Below the pieces are notes generated by a model. The model made no database searches. It was not told the DNA's origin and was given only the letters and a program-made list of their open reading frames with translations. Position numbers and translations under genes: made by a program. This document shows, one piece after another, positions 7,758 through 17,179 of a stretch of 64,000 bases of DNA; within the stretch, counting starts at the first letter, position 1, and the number at the start of each line of letters is the position of its first letter. This DNA comes from Azospirillum doebereinerae (lineage in GTDB: Bacteria > Pseudomonadota > Alphaproteobacteria > Azospirillales > Azospirillaceae), in NCBI RefSeq assembly GCF_003989665.1, contig NZ_RZIJ01000011.1:62001-126000 (forward strand), in the 5' to 3' direction.

Positions 7758-8378
7758 TCACGCGCCCGGCGGGACCGTGCGGCGGACGCTGTCGCGGTCG
7801 GACGCCGTGGCGAACCACGCGGCCAGCGCCGGCCGCCCCTCGCGCCACGGCTCGTGCCCGAAGCGGAAGTCGAGATAGGCGAGCGCCGCCACCACCGCCA
7901 GCGTGCCGATGGTGGGGCGGTCGGGCGGCGTGGCGGACAGCGTCGCCGCCTCGGCCTCCAGAACGTCCAGCGCGCGGGCGACCGCCTTGCGCTGGCGCTC
8001 CATCCAGCCGGCGGATTTCTCGCCGTCCGGGCGGTTGTTCTCCAGCCGGCGCAGGATCGCCGCGTCGCAGATCCCGTCCGCCACCGCCTGGAACCGCAGC
8101 GCCGCCCAGCGCGCCGGTCCGTCCGCCGGCAGCAGCCCGGCCGCCGGGTTGAGCGCGGCGAGGTATTCGACGATCACCGGGCTGTCGAACAGGACGGTCC
8201 CGTCCTCCACCGTCAGGGCGGGCACCTTGCCGAGCGGGTTGTCGTTGGGCAGGTCGGTGTCGGCCGACCACGGATCCGTCGCGCGGCAGGACAGCCGGCC
8301 ATCCAGCCCGGCTTCGATGGCGACCATCATCACCTTGCGCACGTAAGGCGACGTGGCGCTCCAACGCAGGGTCATCAT
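7758..8378 (-). CDS. Glutathione S-transferase family protein
   Basis: A 206-residue protein with a thioredoxin-fold N-terminal domain. The glutathione-site region is SPYVRKVMM (about residues 10-18), followed by NPLGKVPAL (cis-Pro) and LFDSPVIVEYLA (the gamma-glutamyl-contacting DS motif). An all-helical C-terminal domain follows. It probably conjugates glutathione to electrophiles or isomerises a substrate; the substrate is not readable. It ends 73 bases from the convergent hydrolase gene, and the glyoxalase II gene is 79 bases upstream on the same strand, so both act in glutathione chemistry. Confidence 0.88.
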   Translation of the reverse strand: MMTLRWSATSPYVRKVMMVAIEAGLDGRLSCRATDPWSADTDLPNDNPLGKVPALTVEDGTVLFDSPVIVEYLAALNPAAGLLPADGPARWAALRFQAVADGICDAAILRRLENNRPDGEKSAGWMERQRKAVARALDVLEAEAATLSATPPDRPTIGTLAVVAALAYLDFRFGHEPWREGRPALAAWFATASDRDSVRRTVPPGA

Positions 8379-8457
8379 CGGGCGGGTTCCTCATCAAGGG
8401 GATGCGGTGTCATGGACGCAACCCTAACCCGCCCTGTCGCTTCGGTCATCCGAAAGA

Positions 8458-9225
8458 TCAGCCTCGGAAATGATCCTTGCGGCTGCGGATCTCGGCGAAG
8501 ACCCGCTCCGGCGTTGCGCCGGGAAGCCCGACCGCCGCCTGCACCGCCGGGTCGTCGGCGCGCAGGAAGGGGTTGGTGCGGCGCTCCACCCCGATGGTCG
8601 AGGGGATCGTCGGCTCCCCCCGCTCGCGCAGAGCCGCGATCTCGTCGGCGCGGGCGCGCAGCGCGGCGTTCTCCGGATCGACCGTCACCGCGAAGCGGGC
8701 GTTCGACAGGGTGTATTCGTGCCCGCAATAGATCCGCGTCGGGTCCGACAACGCGCGCAGCTGGACCAGCGAGTCCCACATCTGCTCCGGCGTGCCCTCG
8801 AACAGGCGCCCGCAGCCGAGCGCGAACAGGGTGTCGCCGGGGAACAGCGCGTCGGCCCCCTCGAACCAGAAGGCGATGTGCCCGCTGGTGTGGCCGGGAA
8901 CCGCGAAGACCCGCACCGCCTGCTCGCCGAACACGGTGCGGTCGCCCTCGCCCAGCGCCACGTCCAGATCCGGGATGCGGTGGGCGTCGGCCCGCGCGCC
9001 GATCACGGTCGGCCGGTAGCGCGCCTTCAGTTCGGCGACGCCGCCGATGTGGTCGTTGTGGTGGTGGGTGAGGAAGATGTGGGTCGGCGTCCAGCCGCGC
9101 CGGTCCAGCTCCGCGATCACCGGCGCCGCATCGCCGGGATCGACAATCCCGACCTTGCCGGACGCGTCGTCGCGCAGCACATAGATGTAGTTGTCGGCGA
9201 ACGCCGGAACGAGAACGACCTCCAC
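8458..9225 (-). CDS. gloB: Hydroxyacylglutathione hydrolase (glyoxalase II)
   Basis: A 255-residue enzyme that hydrolyses S-lactoylglutathione to D-lactate and glutathione, the second step of methylglyoxal detoxification. The N-terminus EVVLVPAFADNYIY matches the family start. The binuclear metal motif is HHHNDH at residues 54-59, with later ligands in PGHTSGH, FPGDTLF and YCGHEYT. The GTG start at 9225 gives the standard 255-residue length and follows an AGAGGGA ribosome site. The ATG at 9285 would add 20 unlikely residues and overlap the divergent methyltransferase gene. Confidence 0.93.
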   Translation of the reverse strand: MEVVLVPAFADNYIYVLRDDASGKVGIVDPGDAAPVIAELDRRGWTPTHIFLTHHHNDHIGGVAELKARYRPTVIGARADAHRIPDLDVALGEGDRTVFGEQAVRVFAVPGHTSGHIAFWFEGADALFPGDTLFALGCGRLFEGTPEQMWDSLVQLRALSDPTRIYCGHEYTLSNARFAVTVDPENAALRARADEIAALRERGEPTIPSTIGVERRTNPFLRADDPAVQAAVGLPGATPERVFAEIRSRKDHFRG

Positions 9226-9277
9226 GGCAGCGGACTCCCTCTGTTGCGATGCGAAACCGTGATACGCTTGGGATGCC

Positions 9278-10057
9278 ATGTACACAGATATCGTCGATCT
9301 GAGGGAGTTCTACGAGTCCGGATTGGGCCAGATGGCCCAGCGGATGATCCGGAACCGCGTGCGCACCATCTGGCCGGACGTGCGCGGCCAGATCGTCGTC
9401 GGGGTCGGCTACGCCACGCCCTACCTGCGGCCCTTCATGGACGAGGCCGACCGGGTGGCGGCGGTGATGCCGGCCAGCCAGGGCGTCAGCTTCTGGCCGC
9501 CGGAGGGGCGCGGCATGGTGGCGCTGGGCGACGAGGCCGACCTGCCCTTCGGCGACAACACCATCGACCGCGTGCTGCTGGTCCACGGGCTCGAGGGCAC
9601 CGAGCAGCTGCGCCCGATGATGCGCGAGATCTGGCGCGTGCTGGCCGGCGGCGGCCGGGTGCTGGCGGTGGTGCCGAACCGGCGCGGGTTGTGGGCGCGG
9701 GCCGACTGGACGCCGTTCGGCCACGGCTTCCCCTATTCCGCCTCGCAGCTCAAGCAGGTGCTGCGCGACACCATGTTCGTGCCCGAGCGCACCGGCCATG
9801 CCCTGTTCATCCCGCCGCTGCGCTCGCGCTTCCTGCTGAAGACCGCGCCGGCCTGGGAAGAGGTCGGCGGGCGCTGGTTCAAGGCCTTCGCCGGGGTGAC
9901 GATGATCGAGGCGTCCAAGCAGATCTTCGCCGGCGTGTCGCGCCGCGCGGCGCCGCAGCCGGTGAAGCGCCGCCTGATCGTGCCGTTGCCGGGCGGCGCG
10001 GCGGCGGCGCGGCGGACCGCCGATCCCGACCCGACGACGCCTTGTCCACGGACTTGA
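9278..10057 (+). CDS. SAM-dependent methyltransferase (type 11-like)
   Basis: A 259-residue protein with a class I methyltransferase core. Motif I is degenerate (QIVVGVGYATPYL, about residues 38-50), followed by an acidic/hydrophobic motif at DLPFGDNTIDRVLLVHGLE and MREIWRVLAGGGRVLAVVPN, which is typical of Methyltransf_11 proteins. The C-terminus from about residue 225 is low-complexity. It is transcribed divergently from gloB with about 50 bases between starts, an association that appears common in alphaproteobacteria from general knowledge. The substrate is unknown. Confidence 0.8.
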   Translation: MYTDIVDLREFYESGLGQMAQRMIRNRVRTIWPDVRGQIVVGVGYATPYLRPFMDEADRVAAVMPASQGVSFWPPEGRGMVALGDEADLPFGDNTIDRVLLVHGLEGTEQLRPMMREIWRVLAGGGRVLAVVPNRRGLWARADWTPFGHGFPYSASQLKQVLRDTMFVPERTGHALFIPPLRSRFLLKTAPAWEEVGGRWFKAFAGVTMIEASKQIFAGVSRRAAPQPVKRRLIVPLPGGAAAARRTADPDPTTPCPRT

Positions 10058-10080
10058 TCGTTGCAGCGACGACCGTTTGA

Positions 10081-10109
10081 AGCCCTTCTCCCTCAAGGGG
10101 AGAGGGGCT
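10081..10109. terminator. Hairpin between convergent genes
   Basis: AGCCCTTCTCCC pairs with GGGGAGAGGGGCT across a short loop, 24 bases past the methyltransferase stop and 35 bases before the end of the convergent chemoreceptor gene. There is no long T-tract. The sequence is a half copy of the arms of the 3871-3977 element, so it may be a bidirectional terminator derived from that repeat family. Confidence 0.6.
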
Positions 10110-10143
10110 TCGCCTGTTCGGGCAATGGAAAGCGTGCTCTCCC

Positions 10144-11358
10144 TTACCCGCGCACCTGACGCAGCGCGTCGCCGATCCGACCGCCCAGGCTGCCGGCCCG
10201 CGCGCCGATGTTCTGGCTCAGCGTCGTCAACTCCTCCAGCGTGTGGGTGACGCCGGACAAAGTCTGTTCCGCGTCGCCGATGCGCTGTTCGGCGGCCATA
10301 GCGTCCTGGCGCGAGCGGTCGAGCGTGCGCGACACCTCGGCGGTCAGCATCGCCTGCTCGTCGATGGCGGCGGCCACCGTGCCGTTGATCGTCTGGATCG
10401 AGCCGATGGTCGAATGGATGCGGCCCAGCGCCTCGTCCACCGCCGCCGTCTCCTTCTGCAGATTGGAAACCTGGTCGGCGATCTGCTTGGTGGCGTCGGC
10501 GGTCTGGCGCGACAGCGCCTTCACCTCGTTCGCCACGACGGCGAAGCCGCGCCCGGCCTCGCCCGCGCGGGCGGCCTCGATGGTGGCGTTCAGCGCCAGC
10601 AAATTGGTCTGGCTGGCGATGGCGTTGATCAGCTTGACCACGCTGGCGATCTGCTCGGCGGCGGCGCGCAGCGAGGTCATCACGGTGGTGGCGCGGTCGC
10701 TGTCGGCGGCGGCGGCCTGGCTGATCTCGCGCGCCTTGCTGGTGTCGCCGGAGATCCGCGCGGAGGTCGAGGACAGCCGGTCGAGCACGCCCGCGATGGC
10801 GGCGACGGAGCCGTCCACCGCGCGGGCGGCGCCGGCCGCCTCGCCGGTCTGGCGCAGGCAGGTGTCGCCGGCCCGCCGCACGGTGCCGACGGCGGTGTCG
10901 AGCTTGCGCCCGGCCTCGGTCATCTCGGCGGCGATGCCGCCGATGTCGCGCTCCAGCCGTTCGGACAGGGCGCGCAGCACGGTGGCGCGCTCGGCCTCGG
11001 CGCTCTCGGCGCGCAGCATCGACAGCGCCCAGTGGCGGGCGATGCGGGCGTAGCGGCGGGCCTGGTCGACCGGGCCGGCGACGCCCAGCGTGCCGATGCG
11101 CTCGCCGTTCAGGTCGATGGCGACGTTGAAGCCCTCGCGCATCGTGCCGCCGGACTTGGCGGCCTCCTCCTTGCTCACGCCGCGCTCGTCGGTCCGGCGC
11201 GCCATGATGTCGGCGGCGATGGCGTGGGCGGTGCCGATGCGGTCGCGGGCGGTGGAGGCGACGATGGTGCCGCCCTTGCCCATGAAGGACACCACGACGT
11301 CCAGTTCGCGGCCGATGTGATCGCAGATGTCCTGTGCAATGGTCGCGCTGATGTCCAA
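10144..11358 (-). CDS. Soluble chemoreceptor with sugar-diacid-recognition domain
   Basis: A 404-residue methyl-accepting chemotaxis protein. Residues 1-118 match the putative sugar diacid recognition domain of CdaR-type regulators ([59 protein letters not shown]). Residues about 150-400 are an MCP signalling coiled coil, with the conserved hairpin tip at about 245-283 ([34 protein letters not shown]). No transmembrane segment is present, so it should signal to CheA/CheW from the cytosol. The TTG start at 11358 has an AGGGGG ribosome site at suitable spacing and begins exactly at the domain; upstream extension is not family-like. The ligand (glycolate, glucarate or another diacid) is inferred. 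Confidence 0.85.
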   Translation of the reverse strand: MDISATIAQDICDHIGRELDVVVSFMGKGGTIVASTARDRIGTAHAIAADIMARRTDERGVSKEEAAKSGGTMREGFNVAIDLNGERIGTLGVAGPVDQARRYARIARHWALSMLRAESAEAERATVLRALSERLERDIGGIAAEMTEAGRKLDTAVGTVRRAGDTCLRQTGEAAGAARAVDGSVAAIAGVLDRLSSTSARISGDTSKAREISQAAAADSDRATTVMTSLRAAAEQIASVVKLINAIASQTNLLALNATIEAARAGEAGRGFAVVANEVKALSRQTADATKQIADQVSNLQKETAAVDEALGRIHSTIGSIQTINGTVAAAIDEQAMLTAEVSRTLDRSRQDAMAAEQRIGDAEQTLSGVTHTLEELTTLSQNIGARAGSLGGRIGDALRQVRG

Positions 11359-11575
11359 GACGCTTTCCCCCTGAAATGATGGCCCGGCCGACGGTCTTGC
11401 GATGATCCTATACGCAAAGCATGACGATTCTGAGTTGAAAGAATGACGCAGGCGACCGTCCGTGGCCGGCAGGGGCCGGACTCGCCTGCGTCGTTCCTCC
11501 GTCCCGCCGGACGGCCTTGCCGTGGCGCGGCATCGGTGCCACACAGGGCCGACGCTCCCTCCACCCGGTGACCCC

Positions 11576-12607
11576 ATGACCGCCGCCCCCATCGTCGAGG
11601 CCGCACCGGCCAAGCTGAACCTCTACCTGCACGTCACCGGCAAGCGCCCGGACGGCTATCACGAGCTGGACAGCCTCGTCGCCTTCGCGGAGATCGGCGA
11701 CACGGTGACCCTGCAGCCGGGGGGCGCGCGGATCGCCCTGCGCGGGGCCGACCTGCCCCCCGCCGGGCCGCGTCTGGCGATTTCCGGGCCGTTCGGGCCG
11801 GCGCTGATGGGGGAGAATCCCGCCGGCAACCTCGTCATCCGGGCGGCGCACGCGCTGGCGGCGCGGCTGGGGCGCGAGGCCGACGTGATGATCGCGCTGA
11901 ACAAGGCCCTGCCGGTGGCGTCCGGCATCGGCGGCGGATCGGCCGACGCGGCGGCGTGCCTGCGGGCGCTCGGCCGGCTGTGGGGGCTGGAGGCGGAGGA
12001 TGCCCGCCTCTACGGGATCGCCGCCGGGCTGGGCGCCGACGTGCCGGTCTGCGTCGCCGGGCGGAGCTGCTTCTTCGGCGGCACTGGCGAGATCCTGGAC
12101 GAGGCGCCGGCCTTGCCGGACACCCACGCGGTGCTCGCCAACCCCGGCGTGCCGGTGCCGACCCCGGCGGTGTTCAAGGCCCGGAGCGCCACGTCCGGCG
12201 GCGCCTTCTCAGCCCCGGCGCGCTTCGCCACGGCCCCGGCCGACGCAACGGCGCTGGCGGCGCTGCTGCGGGAGCGGGCCAACGATCTGACGGATGCGGC
12301 CCTGACCGTGGCCCCGGCGATCGCCGACACGCTGGCCGCGCTGGAACGGACGGACGGCTGCCTGCTGGCCCGGCTGTCGGGCAGCGGGGCGACCTGCTTC
12401 GCGCTCTACGCCAGCGCGGCCGAGGCCGAGGCCGCCGCCGCGCGCGTCGGGGCGGCGGAACCGCGCTGGTGGGTCAAGGCGACCCGGCTGCGGGCCTCCC
12501 CGGCGAACGCGCCGGCCTTGCCGAAAGGGCTGAGGGTCGGCGGGCTGGCCGCCGCCCCTCGGCCCATGGCGCCCTTCCCCGACACCGGCGGCTGGGGCGT
12601 GGGGTAA
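11576..12607 (+). CDS. ispE: 4-diphosphocytidyl-2-C-methyl-D-erythritol kinase
   Basis: A 343-residue GHMP kinase of the non-mevalonate isoprenoid pathway, phosphorylating CDP-methylerythritol at the 2-OH. The N-terminus [25 protein letters not shown] is diagnostic: the substrate-binding lysine and histidine are present. The GHMP ATP loop is [16 protein letters not shown] later [11 protein letters not shown] and the C-terminal [13 protein letters not shown] loop [12 protein letters not shown] are also present. ATG 11576 sits just before the conserved start; the upstream GTG-type extension is ruled out by composition. The final ~30 residues are a proline/alanine-rich tail beyond the usual family end. 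Confidence 0.95.
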   Translation: MTAAPIVEAAPAKLNLYLHVTGKRPDGYHELDSLVAFAEIGDTVTLQPGGARIALRGADLPPAGPRLAISGPFGPALMGENPAGNLVIRAAHALAARLGREADVMIALNKALPVASGIGGGSADAAACLRALGRLWGLEAEDARLYGIAAGLGADVPVCVAGRSCFFGGTGEILDEAPALPDTHAVLANPGVPVPTPAVFKARSATSGGAFSAPARFATAPADATALAALLRERANDLTDAALTVAPAIADTLAALERTDGCLLARLSGSGATCFALYASAAEAEAAAARVGAAEPRWWVKATRLRASPANAPALPKGLRVGGLAAAPRPMAPFPDTGGWGVG

Positions 12608-12691
12608 GGACCCCGTCCTCTTCCCCCGTGGGGCCGTCGGCCGGTGCCTCCGCGCCCTCGCGGGGATGACGGTCCTCCGCGTCCGCAGCCC

Positions 12692-15106
12692 TCAGAACTT
12701 GCGGGACACGCGGGCGGTGAGGGTCAGCGGTTCGTTGAGGTAGCACATCGACTGGGTCGCGCTCTTGGTGCAGGTGTACTCGACCTCGCGGTCCAGCAGG
12801 TTCCGCACGTTGACCGACAGGCGCCACGCCTCGGTGCTGTAGCGCAGCATCATCTCGTCCATCACATAGGCGGCGGTGGTGACGTTGCTGGCGTTGTTGG
12901 TGGTCTTGCCGACGAAGCGCAGACCGCCCCCGACGCCGAAGCCGGCCAGCGGGCCGTCCTGCACGCCGTAGTCCAGCCACAGCGAGGCGGTGTGGATCGG
13001 CTGGTCGGACTGCTGCCGCCCGATCTCGCTGGCGGTGTTGCTCTTGGTCACCTCGATCGGGTTGTAGGTGTAGGCGGCGACGCCCTTCAGCCCCTGGGCC
13101 AACTCCATGGTCAGGCCCAGCTCGACGCCCTGCGACTTGACCTCGCCGGTCTGCACGCTGCACCGGCTGCCGCTGCACAGGTGGGTGATGTCGGGGTCCG
13201 GGGTCAGGACGTTCTGCTTGCGCAGGTCGAACAGCGCGACGGTCGCCAGCAGGTTGGTGCCGGGCGGCTCGTACTTCACGCCGATCTCGTACTGGCGGCC
13301 GGTGGTGGGTTCGAAGCGGGTGCCGCCCCAGCCGGTGCCCGATTGCGGCTCGAAGGATTCGGCGTAGCTGGCGTAGGGGACCACGCCGAAATCGGTCTTG
13401 TAGGCGACGCCGAAGCGGCCGGTGTAGGCGTTCTGGTAGGCGTTGCCGCTGGACACGCCGGGGAAGTCCCGGCGGCCGCCCAGCAGGAAGATCCAGTTGT
13501 CGGCCACCGTGATCTGGTCCTGGACGTAGACGCCCAGCATGCGGGCATCCGCGTCGGTGTAGGACAGGGCCGGTTGCGACCCGTAGCGCCCGTAGACCGG
13601 GTTGAACAGGTTGAGGGAGGTCTCGACCGCCCGCGACCCGAAGCCGTCCTTCATGTTCAGGTAGGAGTAATCCACCCCGCCCATCAGCGTGTGCTCGGTG
13701 GAGAGGACGGAGAACTTCCCTTCGGCGCGGGCGTCGAACGCGTAGTTCTCGGCCTCCTGGCCATAGACGTACTGGGCGCGATTCATGATCAGGCCGTTGG
13801 CCTGGAAGCTGCCGGGCCAGACCTGCCGGTAATCCAGGTCGTATTTCGCGTAGCGGCCGCCGAAGGTGAATTTCAGGCTGTCGTTGACCGCGTGCTCGGC
13901 CAGCAGGGTCACCTGGGTCTGTTCCTGGTGGTAGCGGTCGTAGTCCGGCTCGCCCATGTAGGTCTTGGAGCTGACCGTTCCGGCCGCGGTGGTGTAGCGC
14001 CGGCGCGGGGTCCATCCCCGGCTCTCGTCCACCTGATGGACGGCGGCCACGGTGACGCTGGTCCCCGGCTGCGGTTTCCAGGTCAGCGAGGGGGCGATCA
14101 TCTTGCGGTCGGCCTGATCGTGGTCGATGCCGTTCAGGCCCTCGCTGTCCTGGACGGCGGCGGTGATCCGGTAGAGCAACTCCTTGTCCTGGTCGAGCGG
14201 GCCGGTGATGTCGCCTTCCACCCGCTTCCAGTTGTTGGAGCCGTACTCCACCGCGACCTCGGCCGACTGCGCGTCCTGGGGACGCTTGCTGACCATGTTG
14301 ATGAGGCCGCCGGGAACGCTCTGGCCGTACATCACCGAGGCGGGGCCGCGCAGGATCTCGACGCGCTCCATCAGGAACGAATCCATCCGCTGCCAGCTCT
14401 GGCCGGCGACCTTCAGGCCGTCGCGGTAATAGGTGGTGGTGACCGGGAAGCCGCGCATCTTGTACCAGGAGCTGCGCGAATCGCCGGCCGAGCCGTAGGA
14501 CAGCACGACGCCGGGCGTGTACTTGACGGCGTCCTCCAGGGTCTGGGCGTTGCGCGCCTCCAACTCCTCGGCGCCGACGACGCTGATGCTCTGGGGGGTC
14601 TCGACCAGCGGCGTGTCGGTCTTGGTGGCGCCGGCGGTGCGCTTGGCGACATAGCCCGGCACGGGGCCGGTGGGATTCTCGCGGCCGCCGCCGCCCTGCA
14701 CCGTCACCGGGTCGAGCACGACCGCGCCGGAGACGGCGACCTTCTCCAGCGTCACCGTCTTGGGGCCGGTGAAGCGCCAGGTGAAGCCGCTGCCCGACAG
14801 CAGGCGGTTCAGGGCGTCGGTCGGGGTGGCCGTGGCGGTCAGGCCTGGGCTGCTCAGGCCGCGCACCGCCGGGGCCGCGAACAGCAGCTTGAAGCCGGCT
14901 TGATCGGCGAAGGCGGTCAGCGCGCTGTCCAGCGATTGCGGCGGCACGTTGAAGCGCTGGGCCGCGTCCTGGCCCGACTGGGCGACTTGGGCGGCGCGTT
15001 CGGCGGCGTGGGCGGCCGGCGCGACGGCCAACGCCGTGCAGGCGGTCGAGACGAGCAGGGCGTGGCGAAGCCCCCGCCCAATGATGCGAACCGCCGGAAC
15101 GGCCAT
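12692..15106 (-). CDS. TonB-dependent siderophore receptor with STN signalling domain (FecA/FpvA-like)
   Basis: An 804-residue outer-membrane transporter. A signal peptide ends near residue 34 (AHA/AER). A secretin/TonB N-terminal (STN) signalling domain lies at about 48-118 (FNVPPQSLDSALTAFADQAG), and the plug at about 160-275 (ETPQSISVV, VEILRGPASVMYGQSVPGGLINMVSK). A long beta-barrel ends in Phe, as expected for BAM insertion. The STN domain and the neighbouring fecR and fecI genes show a cell-surface signalling receptor that activates its own transcription when ferric siderophore binds. A Fur-like box lies 52 bases upstream of the ATG. The siderophore is unknown. Confidence 0.92.
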   Translation of the reverse strand: MAVPAVRIIGRGLRHALLVSTACTALAVAPAAHAAERAAQVAQSGQDAAQRFNVPPQSLDSALTAFADQAGFKLLFAAPAVRGLSSPGLTATATPTDALNRLLSGSGFTWRFTGPKTVTLEKVAVSGAVVLDPVTVQGGGGRENPTGPVPGYVAKRTAGATKTDTPLVETPQSISVVGAEELEARNAQTLEDAVKYTPGVVLSYGSAGDSRSSWYKMRGFPVTTTYYRDGLKVAGQSWQRMDSFLMERVEILRGPASVMYGQSVPGGLINMVSKRPQDAQSAEVAVEYGSNNWKRVEGDITGPLDQDKELLYRITAAVQDSEGLNGIDHDQADRKMIAPSLTWKPQPGTSVTVAAVHQVDESRGWTPRRRYTTAAGTVSSKTYMGEPDYDRYHQEQTQVTLLAEHAVNDSLKFTFGGRYAKYDLDYRQVWPGSFQANGLIMNRAQYVYGQEAENYAFDARAEGKFSVLSTEHTLMGGVDYSYLNMKDGFGSRAVETSLNLFNPVYGRYGSQPALSYTDADARMLGVYVQDQITVADNWIFLLGGRRDFPGVSSGNAYQNAYTGRFGVAYKTDFGVVPYASYAESFEPQSGTGWGGTRFEPTTGRQYEIGVKYEPPGTNLLATVALFDLRKQNVLTPDPDITHLCSGSRCSVQTGEVKSQGVELGLTMELAQGLKGVAAYTYNPIEVTKSNTASEIGRQQSDQPIHTASLWLDYGVQDGPLAGFGVGGGLRFVGKTTNNASNVTTAAYVMDEMMLRYSTEAWRLSVNVRNLLDREVEYTCTKSATQSMCYLNEPLTLTARVSRKF

Positions 15107-15157
15107 GGTCTATCCCCTTGAAGACGCTGTCGTTTCTTGAACGGGACGGATCAATAA

Positions 15158-15176
15158 GCGAATGCAAATCATTCTC
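15158..15176 (-). promoter_or_regulatory. Fur-like box upstream of the TonB receptor
   Basis: GCGAATGCAAATCATTCTC matches 14 of 19 positions of the classic Fur consensus when compared by eye and is centred about 60 bases upstream of the receptor start. It supports iron-dependent repression of the receptor independently of the upstream fecI-fecR pair. Binding is not shown by sequence alone. Confidence 0.55.
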
Positions 15177-15304
15177 GTCCCACAAAAGGACGGATGACGA
15201 ATGGCCGAGCGACAGCGGAAAATGCAAGAAAGTGGAGGGGCCTTGCAAAAAAGTGGCAGGGGTGTGGCGGGAGCAGCCTCCGGGCAAGTGCGGAGCCCAG
15301 CCAC

Positions 15305-15422
15305 GTTTGCCCCCACCCTTCCTCCCCCGCTGGGCGGGGGAGGGGAGCGGTTGGATTTTTGCAAACATCCAGCGGCAGTCCCCTTCCCCGCCCAGCGGGA
15401 GAGGGTCAGGGTGGGGGCAAAC
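15305..15422. repeat. Inverted-repeat element at the 3' end of fecR
   Basis: The arms at about 15305-15345 and 15380-15422 are near reverse complements (outer ends GTTTGCCCCCACCC and GGGTGGGGGCAAAC). Each contains its own G/C-rich hairpin. The right arm abuts the fecR stop at 15423, so on the minus strand the element immediately follows fecR and may terminate the fecI-fecR transcript. With the Fur-like box it accounts for most of the 316-base gap between the receptor and fecR; nothing else recognisable is seen there. Confidence 0.75.
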
Positions 15423-16418
15423 TCAGCGCAGCAGCGTCAGCAGGGGCAGGCGCACGACCTTCACCGGCAGGATCTGTTCGATGGCGCGCAGCATGCCGTC
15501 CGGGTCGTCCAGCTCGAACACGCCGGTCACCGGCAGCCGCTTCAACTCCTCGCTGGTCACGACGATGCGTCCGGCGCTGTATCGGCTCATCTCCGCCGCC
15601 ACCTCCACCAGGGGGCGTTGGTTGAAGATCAGCTTGCCGCGCCGCCACGCCGTCGCCACCGCCTCGTTGACGTGATAGGGCGCCGTCATAGTGGCCTTGG
15701 GGCCGTAGTCGATGCCCTGGCCGGCGCCCAGGCTGACCGGGGCGACCGACAGGGCGGTGACTTCGACGATGCCCTCGGTGACCATGACGCGGACCAGATC
15801 GCCGTTATCGCGCACCGCGAAGGCGGTTCCCACGGCGCGGGTTTCCCCGCCCCTGGCGGTGACGATGAAGGGACGGTCGGGGTCCTTCGCCACCTCGAAG
15901 AAGGCTTCGCCGGCCTCCAGGCTGATCCGACGCTCCTCCGGCGTGAAGGTCACGGACAGCGCGGTGGCGGTGTTGAGCAGCACGGTCGACTCGTCGGGCA
16001 GCGACACCGTGCGGCGCTCCCCCGGCCGGGTGGCGTAGTCGGCGGTCAGCGCGGCCAGCGGGCCGAAGACGCCCGAGCCGCCCACCACCAGCGCGGCCGA
16101 CGCCGCGACGGCGCCGGTCATCACCGCCCGGCGGGCGACGGTCCGGCCGGAGGCCGGGCGGGTCGCCCCGGACGGCAGCCGCGCCACACGTGGGTCCGGT
16201 CCCGTGCGGCGGGCGGCCTCCCGCTGGGCGAAGGCCACGGCCGTGTCGGTCCGGCCGATCTCGCGCCACAGGGTTTCCGCCGCGCGCGCCGCCCTTTCAT
16301 GCGCCGGGCTGCGGGCGCGCCACGCGGCGAAATCGGCCCGGTTCGCCGTGCCGAATTGCAGACGCACCAGCCAGTCCAACGCTTCCTCGTCCACGGCGGA
16401 GTCTTTCGGATCAGACAT
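15423..16418 (-). CDS. fecR: FecR-type anti-sigma regulator
   Basis: A 331-residue inner-membrane regulator. Its cytosolic N-terminal domain binds sigma (DEEALDWLVRLQFG..FAAWRARSPAHERA, about residues 9-45). A single transmembrane segment lies at about 96-116, then a periplasmic FecR domain at about 125-225 (RTVSLPDESTVLLNTATAL, GEAFFEVAKD, GTAFAVR). The C-terminal part (FNQRPLVEVAAEMSRYSAGRIVV) should contact the STN domain of the receptor. It lies 93 bases downstream of the fecI-type gene and upstream of the receptor, giving the order sigma factor, FecR, receptor. Confidence 0.92.
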   Translation of the reverse strand: MSDPKDSAVDEEALDWLVRLQFGTANRADFAAWRARSPAHERAARAAETLWREIGRTDTAVAFAQREAARRTGPDPRVARLPSGATRPASGRTVARRAVMTGAVAASAALVVGGSGVFGPLAALTADYATRPGERRTVSLPDESTVLLNTATALSVTFTPEERRISLEAGEAFFEVAKDPDRPFIVTARGGETRAVGTAFAVRDNGDLVRVMVTEGIVEVTALSVAPVSLGAGQGIDYGPKATMTAPYHVNEAVATAWRRGKLIFNQRPLVEVAAEMSRYSAGRIVVTSEELKRLPVTGVFELDDPDGMLRAIEQILPVKVVRLPLLTLLR

Positions 16419-16511
16419 GGGAGAGCGGCCTGCGTCGGGAGGAAGAGGGGTGCTCCACCATAAGACGATTCCGGAAGGCGCCGGCGACAGGAAAAAACAT
16501 CGCGCCCACCC

Positions 16512-17039
16512 TCATGCCTTGTCCCGGTCCAGCCGCTGGCGCCACTTATGGCAGTGCAGCATGGCCTGGGCCACGTATTTCGTGACCATGCTCTCCGACA
16601 CGCCGAGCCGGGTGGCGATCTCCGCCTGGGACAGCCCGGCGACCCGGTGCAGCAGCAGCGCCTCGCGCGGCTTGGGGGGCAAGTCCCGCAGCGCCTCGTC
16701 GAGCAGGCGCAGGCGTTGCTTGGACAGCAGCGCCTCGTCCAGCGGAACGGAATCGTCGGCCAGGGCGGACATTTCGTCCTCGACCGTCTCGGCCGAGACC
16801 ATCCATTTCTCCCGCCGCAGCCGGTCGATGGACAGGTTGCGGGCCACCCGCAGAATGTAGGCGCGGAAATTGGTGATGGGCTTCTCGGAGTCCGGAAGCG
16901 CCGCGAGCCGGAAATACGTGTCCTGCGCCACGTCCGCCGCGTGGTCGGCGTCGCCGGTGCGCCAAATCAGAAAGCGCATCAGGTCGCCGTAATGCTCCTG
17001 GAAGCTCGCGACCAGACCGGGCTTGTCCCTGTCTCCCAT
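16512..17039 (-). CDS. fecI: ECF sigma factor, FecI type
   Basis: A 175-residue extracytoplasmic-function sigma factor. The region 2 core is DAADVAQDTYFRLA-like (about residues 33-47), followed by FRAYILRVARNLSIDRLRRE. Region 4 carries a helix-turn-helix at LSQAEIATRLGVSESMVTKYVAQAM (about 135-160). The family couples periplasmic ferric-siderophore signals from FecR to transcription of the receptor gene. A Fur-like box lies about 55-70 bases upstream of its ATG, consistent with iron-controlled expression of the whole system. Confidence 0.93.
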   Translation of the reverse strand: MGDRDKPGLVASFQEHYGDLMRFLIWRTGDADHAADVAQDTYFRLAALPDSEKPITNFRAYILRVARNLSIDRLRREKWMVSAETVEDEMSALADDSVPLDEALLSKQRLRLLDEALRDLPPKPREALLLHRVAGLSQAEIATRLGVSESMVTKYVAQAMLHCHKWRQRLDRDKA

Positions 17040-17092
17040 ACCCCTGCACCCGCTCCCGCCGCTCGACCGCCTTGGGGCAGTCTAGTGAAAGT

Positions 17093-17111
17093 GCGAATGA
17101 TTATCAAATCG
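17093..17111 (-). promoter_or_regulatory. Fur-like box upstream of fecI
   Basis: The minus-strand core TTGATAATCATTCGC contains the GATAAT/CATT-type hexamers of Fur boxes. The 19-base site is AT-rich in a GC-rich setting and lies 54 bases upstream of the sigma factor start, a plausible promoter position. The match by eye is about 11 of 19, with a perfect central decamer. Confidence 0.55.
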
Positions 17112-17179
17112 CATCCGCCGCGTTGCCCAAGGGACGTTCCGGTGGGACGCGGGCGGCACAGGCGCGGTGAGTCCGGCCG

